Source: Tricholoma matsutake
Lineage: Eukaryota; Basidiomycota; Agaricomycetes; Agaricales; Tricholomataceae
Reading direction: 5' to 3'
Length of the DNA stretch: 64,000 nt
NCBI GenBank assembly: GCA_026075535.2
Contig: AP026550.1
Location: 7,192,001 to 7,256,000, forward strand
The translations under genes were made by a program, and so were the position numbers. Of this stretch, positions 11,398 to 23,535 are shown piece by piece; within the stretch, counting starts at the first letter, position 1; each line of letters starts with the position of its first letter. A model generated the notes under the pieces. The model was given only the letters and a program-made list of their open reading frames with translations. It ran no database searches and was not told the DNA's origin.

Positions 11398-11739
11398 CAA
11401 ACAATGGCAAATGAGAGCACGTGTTGATGGTGGGACATGGACCACTGACTTGTCCACTTTGTATTATGTAGTTTGGCCTTTCCATTTGGATAGGGAATGT
11501 ATGCTTCAGATCTATCTAAAAAGAAGGATCAAAAGAAGATTGTTGTCAATGCTTTTATCACATGCCAAGCAATGAATGTGCCAGTGTTACAGTGTAGCTA
11601 CTGCCAGTTACTGGACTTCAAGTTGTGAGAGGTTAGAAGAGCCTAGTAGTATACACTGCACTTAGTTTGGACTCCTTGGTGGACATTCAACACTGTTCCA
11701 AATTGTCAAACAAACAGCAACCTATATTTGATGTACTTG

Positions 11740-12892
11740 AAAGAATACAAATTAGACCTCTAATGGTGTGCATAAGCTGGAGAAGATGGAAATCTATTGG
11801 TCAAAGTATCTCTATTCCACCCAGCAGCTTTTCCTTCCAGCCTACAATAGGAGTTGTGGGGGGAAAAAAAATTACCAATGCGTCCAGAGGTCAAAGGTTC
11901 TCCTGGAGGTGGAATGGATGGCTGCCATAGCTGTACTGCATGGTAAAGCCAGCCTGACAAAAAGATAAGGATGTCACCTGGAGCATATCTGTAAAAGAGA
12001 GAAAGGCTAAGATGTCATCAAAAGCAGTTGAAAATTCTTACTGAAATTTAAGCCCCAAATCAGATAGATGCATATCTCCTCCACTAAAGAACCCCACAGG
12101 GAAGCAAGCTGTGGGGCCATTGTCAAGACCATCCACATGTGGAAGCACCTGTAGTTTAAAAACCACTGCTCATCCTAGCCATGGCCCTGGATCCACCTGG
12201 CTCCAACATCCTGCTGCGAAGGCTTCCAAATATTTCTTATGGTACTCCAGAAATGCTTTTTTGAAATATGCTGACAATAGACCCTTGTGACTTGAAAGTA
12301 CCAATTGACAGCCATAGCAGCTGACCTACCTCGAACCCAGTCCTTGGAGACAACAAGAGGGCCATTCTAGTGTTAGAAAAAGTCAAAGAAACAAGTTTAA
12401 ATATTGATAGGTTCCACAAAGAAATACAGCTGACCTTCTGGCCTTGCATTGCCCAGGTGTGAACTAGATGTGTGACACCAACCTGTTCTCTTCCCATTTC
12501 ATTTTCATGATATTGTACACCTGGCCTCCTGGTATTAGGCTCATCCAGATCTAGTTCATTGTTTAACTGTGCAGCCTGAAAAGCACTCAGGAGATCTACA
12601 ACATCTGCTGTGGGATCGTGCCAAATATCCTGCTGGTGTACTATGGGATGGACCTGGGAGTGAAGAAATTGAAGAGCCTCATGTGCCCATCGAAGCAACT
12701 TTGGCTATAAGCATTGTCAGTAAGTAGAAACACTGGTTGAAAACCTCTGGCTTACAGGTACACCATCATAGTGAACCCTGGAGGGATCTGCTGCATCCAC
12801 GTACTAACTGACTCTGTCAATTTAGCCTTAGTCTTTTTAAGTTTGTCTTTTCTCGAGGACTTCTTCATGTGTTGCGCCATTCTTGACCGCAT
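11740..12892 (-). CDS. TET/JBP-like 2OG-Fe(II) dioxygenase (Helitron cargo, damaged)
   Basis: The minus strand reads KYLEAFAAGCWSQVDPGPW (about 12230-12175), then FKLQVLPHVDGLDNGPTA (about 12155-12110) and FSGGDMHLSDLGLKF. A GT..AG intron (about 12045-11992) joins in phase to YAPGDILIFLSGWLYHAV. SGRIGNFF follows. These give the HxD pair, the distal His after the PGD turn and the GRIG arginine expected of a double-stranded beta-helix dioxygenase; the FxGGDxxLxDLGLKxxYxPGD pattern resembles fungal TET/JBP-type proteins. A basic N-terminus starts at ATG 12892. A TGA interrupts PWLG-AVVFKL, probably from CGA, and the first intron phase is unclear, so this copy may be dead. TET/JBP enzymes oxidise methylated bases; substrate here is inferred only. 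Confidence 0.55.
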
Positions 12893-13199
12893 GGTGTGGT
12901 GTGGCTGGGTGACTTGGAAGTTGGAATGTCTTCAAGTTCTCGGCATTTCCCGACCACTTTTTTTTCATGTGACCTGTTATCTTTATTTGTTATAGTTTAG
13001 TTTAGCATACTTTACTCTAATCGTTCTGACTTGTGTTCATCAACTTTGGTTCAACTGGTCGCACTGGGGTTATATCATGCTCATGCCAGATGCTCGCACT
13101 CAGAACAAGATTAGCTTAAGCCCCTCAAAAGTCCTATCCATGTGTGGCTAGTCATGCGAGTGTTTGCATGTGGAGGGTTGGGCATGTTGATCTGGAAGG

Positions 13200-14071
13200 G
13201 AGTGACAAGCTAGGTGAAGAAGAGGAAGATGATCAGTATTGAGGTGAGTATTGTTAAGAACAAGTTTGGATGTTCATCCTGACAGCTCCCACATTGTAGT
13301 GGTCAGTGTTGGCCATGTCGTCATGAGTTGTCTGAGCTTCATATGCTCTCCTGTGTCAAAAATCTCCATTTCCTTCTCGATTGCGTCATGTTCAGTGATC
13401 TACTGCTGCAACTCACTCCATGTAGGCAAAACAGGAACTTCTTCTGCAGAATGATGGATAGCATCTAAACCAACAAAAACCTTGATTGGAGGCATTTTCT
13501 CAAGAAACTAGATAAGGATAAATGACTTGCACAACATAGATAAAGGTTCGATTGACCTTAATCTTCTCCTCAATCCATGCCTTTCTTTCACTGAAAGTCT
13601 GAAGTTCAATAACCTCATGTAGACTCAAGTGCTTGCTCTTCACCTTCCAGTGGCATACTTGGCTGAGTTGTAGAAGGCGGAGATACATCAGGTGTGCATT
13701 CAAGAGTAGAGGATGGCATGACACCGAGGGCCTCTGCCACAGATGATGTGGGGATACCTACAGGTGTGTCAGGCGACATTACGAATGTCAGAGCAGCAAA
13801 GTCTAGATGTGGGCCAACTCAATCCTAGAAAGTCATCCAGTGCGCAGCATGGTCCATGGAGGAGGTATCTTCCATCAGACTGTAGACATGCATTGGTGAG
13901 AATGAGGCATACACATTTTGACGGAATGCACAGTCTGTGTCGGAAAACAGTCGTGAGAAACCTTTCATCTGAGCATGATGCAGGCACATCATGCATCATG
14001 TATACAGCACCCATGGCCACCGATATGCAGCGTTTGTAGAACATATCATCTGTGTACATTGCTTGTTGCAT
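13200..14071 (-). pseudogene. Unrecognised coding-like remnant in Helitron
   Basis: Minus-strand pieces include a Pro/Ser/Thr-rich stretch (about 13790-13700), HEVIELQTFSERKAWIEEKI (about 13620-13560), and after a plausible GT..AG intron MPPIKVFVGLDAIHH and LPTWSELQQ, then a stop and EHDAIEKEMEIFDTGEHMKL (about 13400-13335). It looks like part of a charged, helical protein. It could be the 5' part of the dioxygenase gene downstream or a separate gene. No family recognised. Confidence 0.4.
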
Positions 14072-14239
14072 GACAGTGCGACTGATAAAATTTCTTCAAG
14101 CATCACTTGACTTCACAGAATACTGCAGTTGCAAGGGTACTAGTTTGTACTACATAACTGTCTTATATCACGCTGTGCTCAAAGCATAAACCAAAGTCTT
14201 GATCAACCATCGTAGCCTACTTTGATTGGGTCGTCTTTG

Positions 14240-14880
14240 AAAGTCATGATCAGTAAGGGCCCAATAAGAAGAATATTATAATTCCTGTTCAATGTGGCGT
14301 GAGGTTTTGTGCATTTACGATAGCATTTACTGCACCTGTTGCAGGGTCAAGAATGACCATGGAAGCAGGTATGCCATGGGTGTCTGATGGATCATGTACC
14401 CATCATGTACCACAACCCTTTAATGCCCAAATCATGCCAGATGCCATTGAGTTTGTCTTCATTAATCAGACCCCAGATGGGTTTACACTTTTTCACAAGT
14501 GCATCTCCACAGACGTGTCAGATGTGGGCATGGGCATCACCTAGCCTGTTGTGTGTTGTGCAATGGTTAGATTGAAAGGATGATTGGAGGGAGGGATGGT
14601 GCATACCCAGTAGCGAAAACAATGACATCTGCTTCAAGTTCAGTGCCATCGTTCAATCTTTGGCCCACTTTTCAGTTTCATCTTCCCAATTGCAATGAGT
14701 AGGCTCACTCCTGCATCTGTACAGTATATCAAGTAACAATTAGGAGGGAAGAGGAGAGAGGCATACCAAGGTAGTAGCCTCCAGCTTTGCTCCATGCTAA
14801 CAGCCCGAATGCAGTCCCATGTATACTGAAAGTCAACTGGAACCCACAAGCGTGGAGAGTGTCCAGGAGATCCTTACATT
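14240..14880 (-). pseudogene. Flavin-containing monooxygenase remnant (Helitron cargo)
   Basis: The minus strand near 14720-14640 reads DAGVSLLIAIGKMKLKSG, followed near 14645-14605 by LEADVIVFATGY, a classic flavin monooxygenase motif. Further along, near 14460-14400, comes DKLNGIWHDLGIKGLWYMMG, matching the C-terminal substrate-side motif of fungal FMO-like proteins. Stops and frame changes separate them. The N-terminal FAD-binding GxGxxG part is not seen. Active members use FAD and NADPH to oxygenate soft nucleophiles. This copy is a partial, probably captured host gene. Confidence 0.6.
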
Positions 14881-15536
14881 GCAGAGAATATCAGCACACA
14901 TTTAAAAAAAAAAACATAGATGAGAAATAAATGCACTTGTCAAGCTCTGCGACTAATGATGTTGCACACTGACCCATTCCTATGCACATGTGGTGCAGGA
15001 ATGAAGTGTTTCAGCCAGTGGGGGGGCTCGCCTCCTGCCCTCCAGATCTCTACCCTGGAACTACTAGCACTCTCCCTAACTTGACCAGGTCCTGACAAAG
15101 GCTGAGCCAATCATAGCTCCCCAATATTAGGGTTAAAAGCCTTGTGAACTGCAGAGCGCCGATCTCAGTGCTTTAGTTTCCTACAGTTCACCCCTTGTGT
15201 CCCAGCTAGCTGGTGAGAGGCCATCACTGGAGACTGGTGTCAAGTAGTATCCTGGGAGTTTCTTTCAGCCACATCTGGGAGCTTGTCACTGGAGCGTGGT
15301 GCTGGCAGATGACTGAAAAAGAGTGACTGTGATACTGTGACCTGTGACCTTACCCAAACTTGAAGTTGAAGTTCACTCAGGGAGGCATAGATGCAGGGTT
15401 GAACAAGAACGATAAAAAACATGCTGTCATGATATCTATGTGTGTGGCACAAGATATAGCTTTATCTTTCATCTGGCATTGGTGTTGTGGCAAGCACTGG
15501 AGGATATGGTGGCGTGAGAAGGGGGTGACGTATTGA
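14881..15536. other. Helitron interior, no recognised gene
   Basis: No protein family recognised. It contains an A tract near 14905 and a C/G-rich patch with a G run near 15020. The minus frame at 15240-15452 is of unknown meaning. Confidence 0.5.
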
Positions 15537-15980
15537 ATGTTTCAATTGCTTAGTATTGTATTTGTCCTTACAAGTGTATGCATCGGTGCAATGGACAATG
15601 CTTACCACTCTATGATTGAGGTTGCTGATTTAGTGTCCTCACTGCTCTACAAATCAATCTACAGGTCTGATTTCTGCAGAGGTCCTTGTGCTGCTGATGG
15701 CACTTCATTTTTTGTAGGGGAAGATATATCATCTCCTGCACAGCTCAGTGTGATTGGCCAAGTCAAGGCGATGTGTATCAATAATAATGGTCCAGTGTTG
15801 ATGTTGGGTAGGCCAGAAATGTGTTCTGAGATGATGCATCTGTATTGGCAGCAGGAGATTTTGGCATTGGAGAGGATTGAGTTGTACAACAATTTTGTTG
15901 ATCAGAGAGTTGGTGATGTTCGTTCTTTATTTCTTGGTTATGTGAACAATTCTGATGAGTGTTCAGTGTCCTTGTATTGA
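15537..15980 (+). CDS. Unknown protein, 147 aa, possible signal peptide
   Basis: An uninterrupted plus-strand frame starting MFQLLSIVFVLTSVCIGA, which resembles a signal peptide or membrane anchor. It continues into a mixed hydrophilic sequence with CRGPCAADGTSFFVG. Strand is opposite to the Rep/helicase genes. No family recognised; it may be a chance frame or a captured gene fragment. Confidence 0.3.
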   Translation: MFQLLSIVFVLTSVCIGAMDNAYHSMIEVADLVSSLLYKSIYRSDFCRGPCAADGTSFFVGEDISSPAQLSVIGQVKAMCINNNGPVLMLGRPEMCSEMMHLYWQQEILALERIELYNNFVDQRVGDVRSLFLGYVNNSDECSVSLY

Positions 15981-16543
15981 ATGTTGGATACACCATTCAG
16001 ATGGTGGCAATGACAGGATGTTGATATATGTATTTTTTTCACTATACGGTGAGCAGTGTTCATAGAGTGATCATGGTCATCACCTGTGTTGAAGTGTAGT
16101 AAACAGTTTGTAAATGTTATCGACAAACAGCTGCAACCTGTCGATGATGGCAATGTTGAGGGTTGGTGAATGGCATTCTTGTCTTCTATTCTTGGAGGTC
16201 TGATGTCCATCTTTGTTTTAGATGACATCATTCTGGGAGATGTGGTTCATTGTTGTGTGGTGCTCAGTTCCCAGCAAGATTGGTCCACAGAGGGTGTGCA
16301 CATGAGTGAACATACCATTGTGTCACAGGTGTTCATGTTGAGTTGAACATTTTCAGCATTATTTCATCTTTGCATTGTCAGTCAACAGGTTGCAAGTATG
16401 CACCTCTGACAATTTGCAGTTGGAGCATTGGCAACATCTATTGTTTGAATGAAATGTGGTTTGTGGCCAATAGGGCAAATCATAGTGTTCATTTCAAGGT
16501 AGTGGTACATGTCAGTTTGGTGTGTCAGTAAGTAATCTGTATA

Positions 16544-17554
16544 CTATGAAAATTTTATTGTGAGGAAAACAATGAGATAGATGGAGGCATGTTTTTGATA
16601 ATAGCCTAAGATTACAGATATGCATAGCTGAGAGAGAAACAGGAGAAAAACCATGATGTAGGTGAAGAGTGGATCATGGTGGAGCAGAGATAGAACAGTA
16701 TCAATGCTTCCTTTTTTTTTTGGTGTCACTTTGTTTATCAGTTGGCTGTTCTTTGTTCGATTTGGACCAGACATCCATGGAAAAGTCATCAAGCCTTTCT
16801 TGCAAGGGGGGTGCAGTGGATTGCAATTGTGTGGATGGGTGAGATTTTCTGGGTACATGGATGACATTAAATTATGTGCACTGGTCAGGATCAGCGTCGT
16901 GATCAGCATTTCGGTGATTGGAATAGGATGTAGACAAGGCTGATGATGCAGTGGGTAACACTGGCTGTCGGTGAATCTCAATAGGGAGATCTGAGGTGGC
17001 GACAACTCTGATTGATTCTGCATTGAGTTTGAACATCTGAGTATTCAACGTAAGTATTATTAAAACTGCAAGGTAGACAAAAGTTGTTTACTTTTTGTAG
17101 TTTAGGTTGTCCCATCCTAGCGTTTGGCATTGCCATTTGGTACATGTGTAAAGTAATGTCCCACAAGACCATAGTGCCAGTGCACAATTGGTCATAAAAA
17201 TTCCAAGAGGGAATGAGATGGAGATCCATGTCTCGGATGTCATGCTGAATGAGGTTATCGGCATGATGCTGGAAAAGATCACCACCGTAGTCAGGCAGTA
17301 AGTGAGGGTTGTAGTGAGCTCCAACATATATGTCCTTTTTTGTATGATGATTGTCAGTTGTCTATTAATCTCAGAAAGAAAATTAAGATACTAGTTGGAA
17401 TTGTGAGCTTTGAGGTCTCTTGGTTTGAGTTAGTGCCAGGTGTCATTGATGGCTTTCTTTTGCCATCTGATTTGCAGGGTTTGTTGTTGGATGTGTCATC
17501 TTCATCAACTAGGCTGCGCTTCATTCCAATTGACAGGGAAGAAGTCTCAGACAT
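16544..17554 (-). CDS. Unknown membrane-protein-like tract in Helitron
   Basis: Minus-strand pieces: a start at 17554 (MSETSSLSIGMKRSLVDEDD, with a basic KSDGKRKP stretch), a hydrophobic piece at 17327-17088 containing ITSFSM..WISISFPLGIF and ALALWSCGTLL, and 17023-16544 ending with FTYIMVFLLFLSQLCISVIL, a strong membrane segment. Possible introns lie between. No family recognised. Confidence 0.3.
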
Positions 17555-17669
17555 AGTGGGTACCTACCAAAAAACAAAGGTAATGGAGTTGATCACAGAA
17601 TGAAAAAGGGTATGCACATTATATATTGGACGAAAATAAACCGAGATAAGATCTTGAGGGCCTTTTCCA

Positions 17670-18244
17670 TCAGCAGATGTGGATTTGGTCCAATTGGTGT
17701 GAGCAAACTCCTGAAGGATGCAGGTGAAGCATGGGGAAGAAAGTGGAAATTGAAAGACTCACATTCACTTGCTCATTGATAGTCAGCTCCTGAAAAATGG
17801 TCTGCAACTCCTGACAGGTGTTATTGAATAAGATGCTAATATTCTCAGTCGCACATGTTGGTTGTGTGAGTGCAAGACAATATTTTGGTTTGGATTTGTC
17901 AACGATGAACTGCCATGGCATGGGTGTTATGAAAATGTTGGTAAATGTAGAAGAGAGATGCTTACGTTGTCCATGCTCATATAGTGATTTTCTTTACAAT
18001 CCAGCTGCATTCCCAAGCTAGAGTGTGCAATTTTGCCAAAGAGCATCAATCTGATTTGTTTGCCATGCTTGTCAACAAATCGATTGTCATTTCTCACAGT
18101 GTTTTCTCTTTGGTCAAAGTAATCCTCTTTGAATGTGAATGCAGCTAGCGTCTTGAATGTGTTCTTTCTGAATTTGTGTACAAAGTTTTTGTAGAACATC
18201 GTGTGATTTTCAAACAATGGAGAAGGATGATCTGCTTTAGTCAT
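17670..18244 (-). CDS. Unknown two-exon gene-like tract in Helitron
   Basis: First piece 18244 to about 17970 starts MTKADHPSPLFENHTMFYKN and contains DKHGKQIRLMLFGKIA, reminiscent of an OB-fold strand pair. A GTAAGC donor then occurs near 17967. The next piece (17921-17670) has WQFIVDKSKPKYCLALTQP. Some Helitrons carry RPA-like OB-fold genes, but the similarity here is weak and I do not assign it. Confidence 0.3.
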
Positions 18245-18355
18245 GTCAGAAGAGATGGTTGGAGATGATGGTTGTAGATGAAGAAAGTGTCATTTATGTT
18301 TCAAAATGACAACAAATTTACTCACATTTGTGGTGATAGCAGTTTATTTATGTTG

Positions 18356-21300
18356 TCACCATTTGGGTTTAGAGAACAATTCATTGTCGTTGTCATCAAC
18401 CAACTGGCATTTCATCTGAATAATAGGGGAAGTGGGAGGGACAGAAGAAGAACATTGAGGCTTTGGTGCATTGTTGGCAGTGATGTCAAAGTAGATGGAT
18501 GTGTTGCTGTTAATGAGTCCAATCTGTTGTTGATCATTTTCGAGCATGTGATGCTCCTCCTTGTCACATTGCAATGCACCTTTGCAGTGTGACAAAATTG
18601 GTGCAGTATGGGAAGCACAAGTATAGCTTTCAGTTTTTTTCTGACAAGTTTGCAGCGCTTCTTCAAGGTTTACGATTGACAAGGCATTTTGGTGGGCATT
18701 TTCTGCAGTTTTGGTGGTGGATGCACTTTGATGGTTGTTTGGTATCATCTGTTTGATTTTAGCTCCTGATAAATTGAGCATACTAATCTCCTGTGATGCT
18801 AGGGTCCTCTCAATATCTGTTTGTAATTTCAATAGTGTTGACAGATTAAGTATCTTCAATCGCAGGCTTTCTTTGCACGCATCCTCTGATTCTTGGCAGC
18901 AGATTTTTTGGCAGTCAAAAGATCTCAAGACTAACAAGCCATCAAGAGAGTGCACGATGTGATTACATATGGAGCCTCAGTCCCTCTACAAGATTGTAGA
19001 TCGATGATCACATTCTCCAGAGTTTGCCCTTGAGCTCAATGGGCAGTCATGGCAAAAGCAGGTAATATTGGCACTTGAATTCGCTGAATGGTACATCTTT
19101 TCTTGGTGAATGGATGTTTGAATTTGATGTCTGTAGAATTGGCGAGAATTGGAAGATCATGAGAAGGTAAATTTCCTAATCTTATGTCACTGCTGTCCTC
19201 AATGTGAACAATGACAGATGTCAAATGACACCGGCCATCATCATCAATACAATAACAGATGTGAGAGACTGTGCCTTGACTACCATTGACAATGCCTCCT
19301 TTGACATTGAAATTCTGGGATATCAAAACAGCATGCCTATTGCAAGAGGAATTTGGCCTAGTCGTTGTTGGGTCTGTCCAGATGGAAGACACGCCAAATA
19401 ATCTTTCAAGTCTTTTTCTTTCACAACAATTTTTTGATGTCGATCCTCAGCATAGTACCAATGCAATTTCTGACCTAGTTCTTTTGTGAATGCACTGGCT
19501 GCCTGTGCATTAATCGCATCTTTGGCTGCATTGTCATACACAATCACAGGTGTATGTTGCCATGGTTTGCTGATAAAATCAATGTTGCTTTCAGAACTCA
19601 TGACGCAGCTGTTCAAAAGATCATAATCATGAGCAGTACAGCAGCCTTCTTGTAAGCACATAAGCAGATCGCAAAATTCTTCATTCTTGGAACCGATTTG
19701 TCTTTGTGGATAATGAAGGATTATTATTGTTGACACTGTCAACCAAAGGAGTTTTGCAAACACCGTTTGCTGGCACTGGGTCATAGCAGGTTGTTGGCAT
19801 GTATTGATATGTGAATATAGGTGAGTCTCTCTTACTGGTGGTAGCTGAGCAAAATCACAAGCAAAAATGATGTTAATTCCTCCAAATGCTCAAGTATCAC
19901 CTTTCGCAAGACTAAATGCTTCACTAATTTGACAAAGAAATTGACAGCTGATCATCAAGACTTCATCAATGAACAGATAGTCAACACCTTCCCACATTGC
20001 CATCAGATCCTGCTGAGACTTTCCATTCAACTTCATATTTGATTTGGAGCTCAAACAGAGCAAGGAGTGAAGGGTCATGCCAGAAATGTGGTGAGCTGCA
20101 ATGCCCATGTATGAAGCCAAACAAAATCACCTTGACTGTTCTCTTTGTTCGAAAAGTTCTTTGATCACATTGATAACAGTAGTCTTTCCAGTGCCAGCTG
20201 GGCCTGATATAAACATTCTCAGTGGGTGTTTATGTTGTTGTAAACTGTGCTCCATAATTATTCTAAATGCTTGTCGTTGTTCAGGATTTAACATCCATTT
20301 ACGTGCCAATGATTTGATATCTGCATCTGTTACCAATGTACTGTTATCTGATTGGCATTCAATAGATGGTAACATGGACTCAAGAGCTTGTAAGCTTGTG
20401 GTTACTTGCATTTCTTCTGCAAAGATATTTTGATTCTGATCGAAACCATCAGGACTGCAAGCAGTAGTTTTTTGTTTCCATCTTTGACATTGATGGTCAT
20501 AATTTTCTTTCCAGGTGCTTTCAAGATCAACAAAGTTTTCATCCAGTCGTTCAATCTGTGCAGATGCTGAATGTGTAGCCATCGTCGTATAATGAGGATC
20601 AGCCAAGTTGATGTCAAATAATCCTGCAACTTCTGCATGTTCAATGCAATCGAGAGAATTAATGTTAGTTTTATTTTTCCACTCTGAATGACAATCTTCG
20701 ATCGACTCTAGATGTTGCAAAATTTCCACATTATCTATGTCTTCAATGGCATCATCCAAAGAGGCAACATCCTGCGCAGTAATTTCTGGTGCTAATTGAA
20801 ATGGATGATGACGACACTCTCCAAAGTGATCATTACGACTGTCCTTGCATTCATGCAATAATTGCACATTGTCCATGATCTGTTCAAATTCATGACGTTG
20901 TAATGTTGACTTAAATTTGTCGAATGCAAATGACCACAATTCTTCTGGCATTCGCAAATCAAACACAGTTTGCCAAGGCATAAACAGAATTAACATCAAC
21001 TGGCAATATCTTGGATACATTTCATGCTGATCTCGTCTTGGAACAGATCCCACCAAAACAGGAACATGTTGTGAATGTGGATGGCAGATTTTCAATGCAT
21101 GTGTATGACATTCATCATGGGGCATCATGAATTTGTAAGTGGGCCTTGTTCTGCTTGAACATGATAAAACTTCATCAATCTCAATGATTTCCGATTCAGA
21201 TTCCCCTTGATCATGTGCAGCCTTCACTTTTTCAGTTTGTGCACAGAAATCCCACAGCGTCAAATGATCGAGTGACCATGAGTGATATTTATAGTCAGTA

Positions 21301-21857
21301 AGTTGTGATGGATGTGCTATGATCTGGTTGTTGTCATTGAGGGAAATTGCTACTTCATCGTGATCAACATCAGCCTCCAGCACAGTTTTGTCCAATGAAA
21401 TATCAAAATTTGTCAGAGAAACAGGTTTGTCATTTTCACTTTCAATGTTATCTTCAGACAATGAAACATGTGCTTGATTTTCATTGCTGGGAGGCCTGTG
21501 ACTATAGCACTCTGGACTTGGACTCTTGCTGTTGATAGAAGCCTCAGCTGTGGTCCAAAACAAATTGTTGAATTCATGACTAGTGAAGTGATCTTCAAAG
21601 TCAAGCAAGTAGGACATGACTTGTTGTGATGATAACTCTTGGTGAGAGATCATTGCATGTGCACACTTTTGTAGTACACACTTAGCTTGCACTGTAAGTT
21701 CATCATCTGCAGGATTATATTCTCCAAGTTTGCAAACTGCTAATTCTAATGCAGCATATGCAACATGTACTTTTAGTTGTGCCTTCGAGATATAGTCAGT
21801 GACATAATACAAAATAGCTTTGGCAGCTTCTCCAGAACCAATGAATTTTATGACCAT
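18356..21857 (-). pseudogene. Helitron Pif1-like helicase region, with Rep tyrosine motif at its start
   Basis: The long frame 21857-20127 starts with AILYYVTDYISKAQLK, the two-tyrosine YYxxDY catalytic region that ends the Rep domain. It reaches the helicase Walker A GPAGTGKTTVINVI near 20200. After a break it continues at 20120-19890 (ISGMTLHSLLCL, then YLFIDEV as Walker B), 19784-19323 and 19392-19036. A TGA at 19036-19038 splits AH from AQGQTLENVIIDL; the helicase C-terminus with VHSLDGLLVLRSFD follows to about 18800. Helitron helicases unwind DNA during rolling-circle transposition. Several frame breaks make it non-functional. Confidence 0.85.
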
Positions 21858-22065
21858 GTTACATCAGATGGCACTAAGAATAGTTTCATTGAAATGATTC
21901 ACATGCCATCCAAACATTTCAAATCAATTTCACCTGACACAGGATCAATGGAACTTTCAGACCGGTGATAACTCTGGTCAAGATTAAATTGACATTGTTT
22001 TTGTGCAGAACTTTTGCAGTATTTATAACATGTTGCCTGATGAGTATGTTGTTGACACTGTTCTG

Positions 22066-23535
22066 CTAAAAGGTGAAATCCTTTTGATATTCAATAACTG
22101 AAGGTTGTGTTGCACAACCTCTATTGACTCCCCTTACAGAGCAAGGATGATATGTTGAAGATGGCACAAGCAATGAGGGATTAGGATTGTCAGGTACACA
22201 TGTAGAAATGGAATCCTCCATAAAGTTCAATAGGCAAATTTTAAAACTCTGATCCTCAACAACTCGATGTTTGATTTCATCTGGATTGAGACTTCCTTTC
22301 AGCCATATCAGCATGTGACAATGTAAGGAGCCTCTGCCTTGTGCTTCCACACATCCATAATAACCTTGAGGAATGCCAAAGATACCACCTTGTAAGTTTT
22401 TTCCTTCTGCATCATATCCAATGAAAGCACGAAGGAATGCTTTCATATAAATGTTGAAAATTTTTGCAGCTATAGCTGGATTTTGAGCAACAAGAAGTGC
22501 TTGTTCCCAATAGTTAGGTACTTGGTCTGGTAATAAACAATCAACATCGATATCCAAACCTGCCAAAAATTTTACCACAGGGTTATAGACATCATCAGAA
22601 TTGATTGTAATGAAAAAAGTGGGCATTCCGAATCCTGTGATCATGGCACAAATTTGGTTTCACATTTCCATTTGAGCAGCAGATGAACCTGGTACATCTT
22701 TGTTAATGACATGCACTTCTTGCATTAATTGTAGAACACGATGTTCTTCATCATCATAAGCAGTGTTCAAATTTCCTTGGACCACTCTTTCAAAAATGCA
22801 GTGAATTGCATCAGGAGAAACAGATGCAAAAGTTGTTGCTATGGACAAAACATTTCTGCACTTCATCTTTAAGCTAGTATGCAGTAGTAGCATTCTTCTT
22901 TGGAGAATATTAAATGCAGTAAACAAACAAGATGTATGTTCTTGAAATCTATGATCTGCAAGTTTCAACAAATGCTTCACATGTTGCTTCAAAGAAATAG
23001 GTTCCTTGCAACTATGATCTTTGAATCCACCAACACCAAAAGGAAACAATGTAGGATAAATTTTGGGAAATAGTTTTGGATTTATATACTCATTTTCAGG
23101 GTGCACATCGTGAGGGAATTTAAGATAATGTCCTTTGTTCTGCATATGTGTTAGTGCTGCAGCTCTCAATTCATTAGAAGAAGCATGGCTATCAATATCA
23201 GATATAACCAATTTTTGGAAAGCTATTTCTGCATCAGGAGGAATTGGAACATGTTGTTCACCGAGTGCAGATGATGACGATGTAACATCATACCTTGATG
23301 TCAAAGCATCTCCATCTTTATTAGGCAATACATGTTCAATGTGGAAAGGTAGAAGACTGTTTTTTGGCAAACTGTTTAATACATTATAGTTGATTTCAAT
23401 GTCAACATACAATGGATTGTGTACTTTTAGCCACAGCAATGCTTCTTGTACTTTGTGAGCCCATACTGCCAAAGGTTTTGCCTTTTTTTGAAGCCATTCA
23501 TCAGAAGGTGGTGATGAGCCAACAAAATTATACAA
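22066..23535 (-). pseudogene. Helitron Rep (Helitron_like_N) region
   Basis: Two adjoining minus-strand frames, 23535-22660 and 22644-22066, are split by an in-frame stop near 22660. The second contains GFGMPTFFITINSDD and QGRGSLHCHMLIWLKG. The HxH pair in LHCHM is the metal-binding HUH motif as usually written in fungal Helitrons. The first carries FPKIYPTLFPFGVGG, the typical PTLFPxGxGG box. Rep nicks and joins single strands; the tyrosines lie downstream in the next frame. The 22065-21858 gap is full of stops. Confidence 0.85.
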
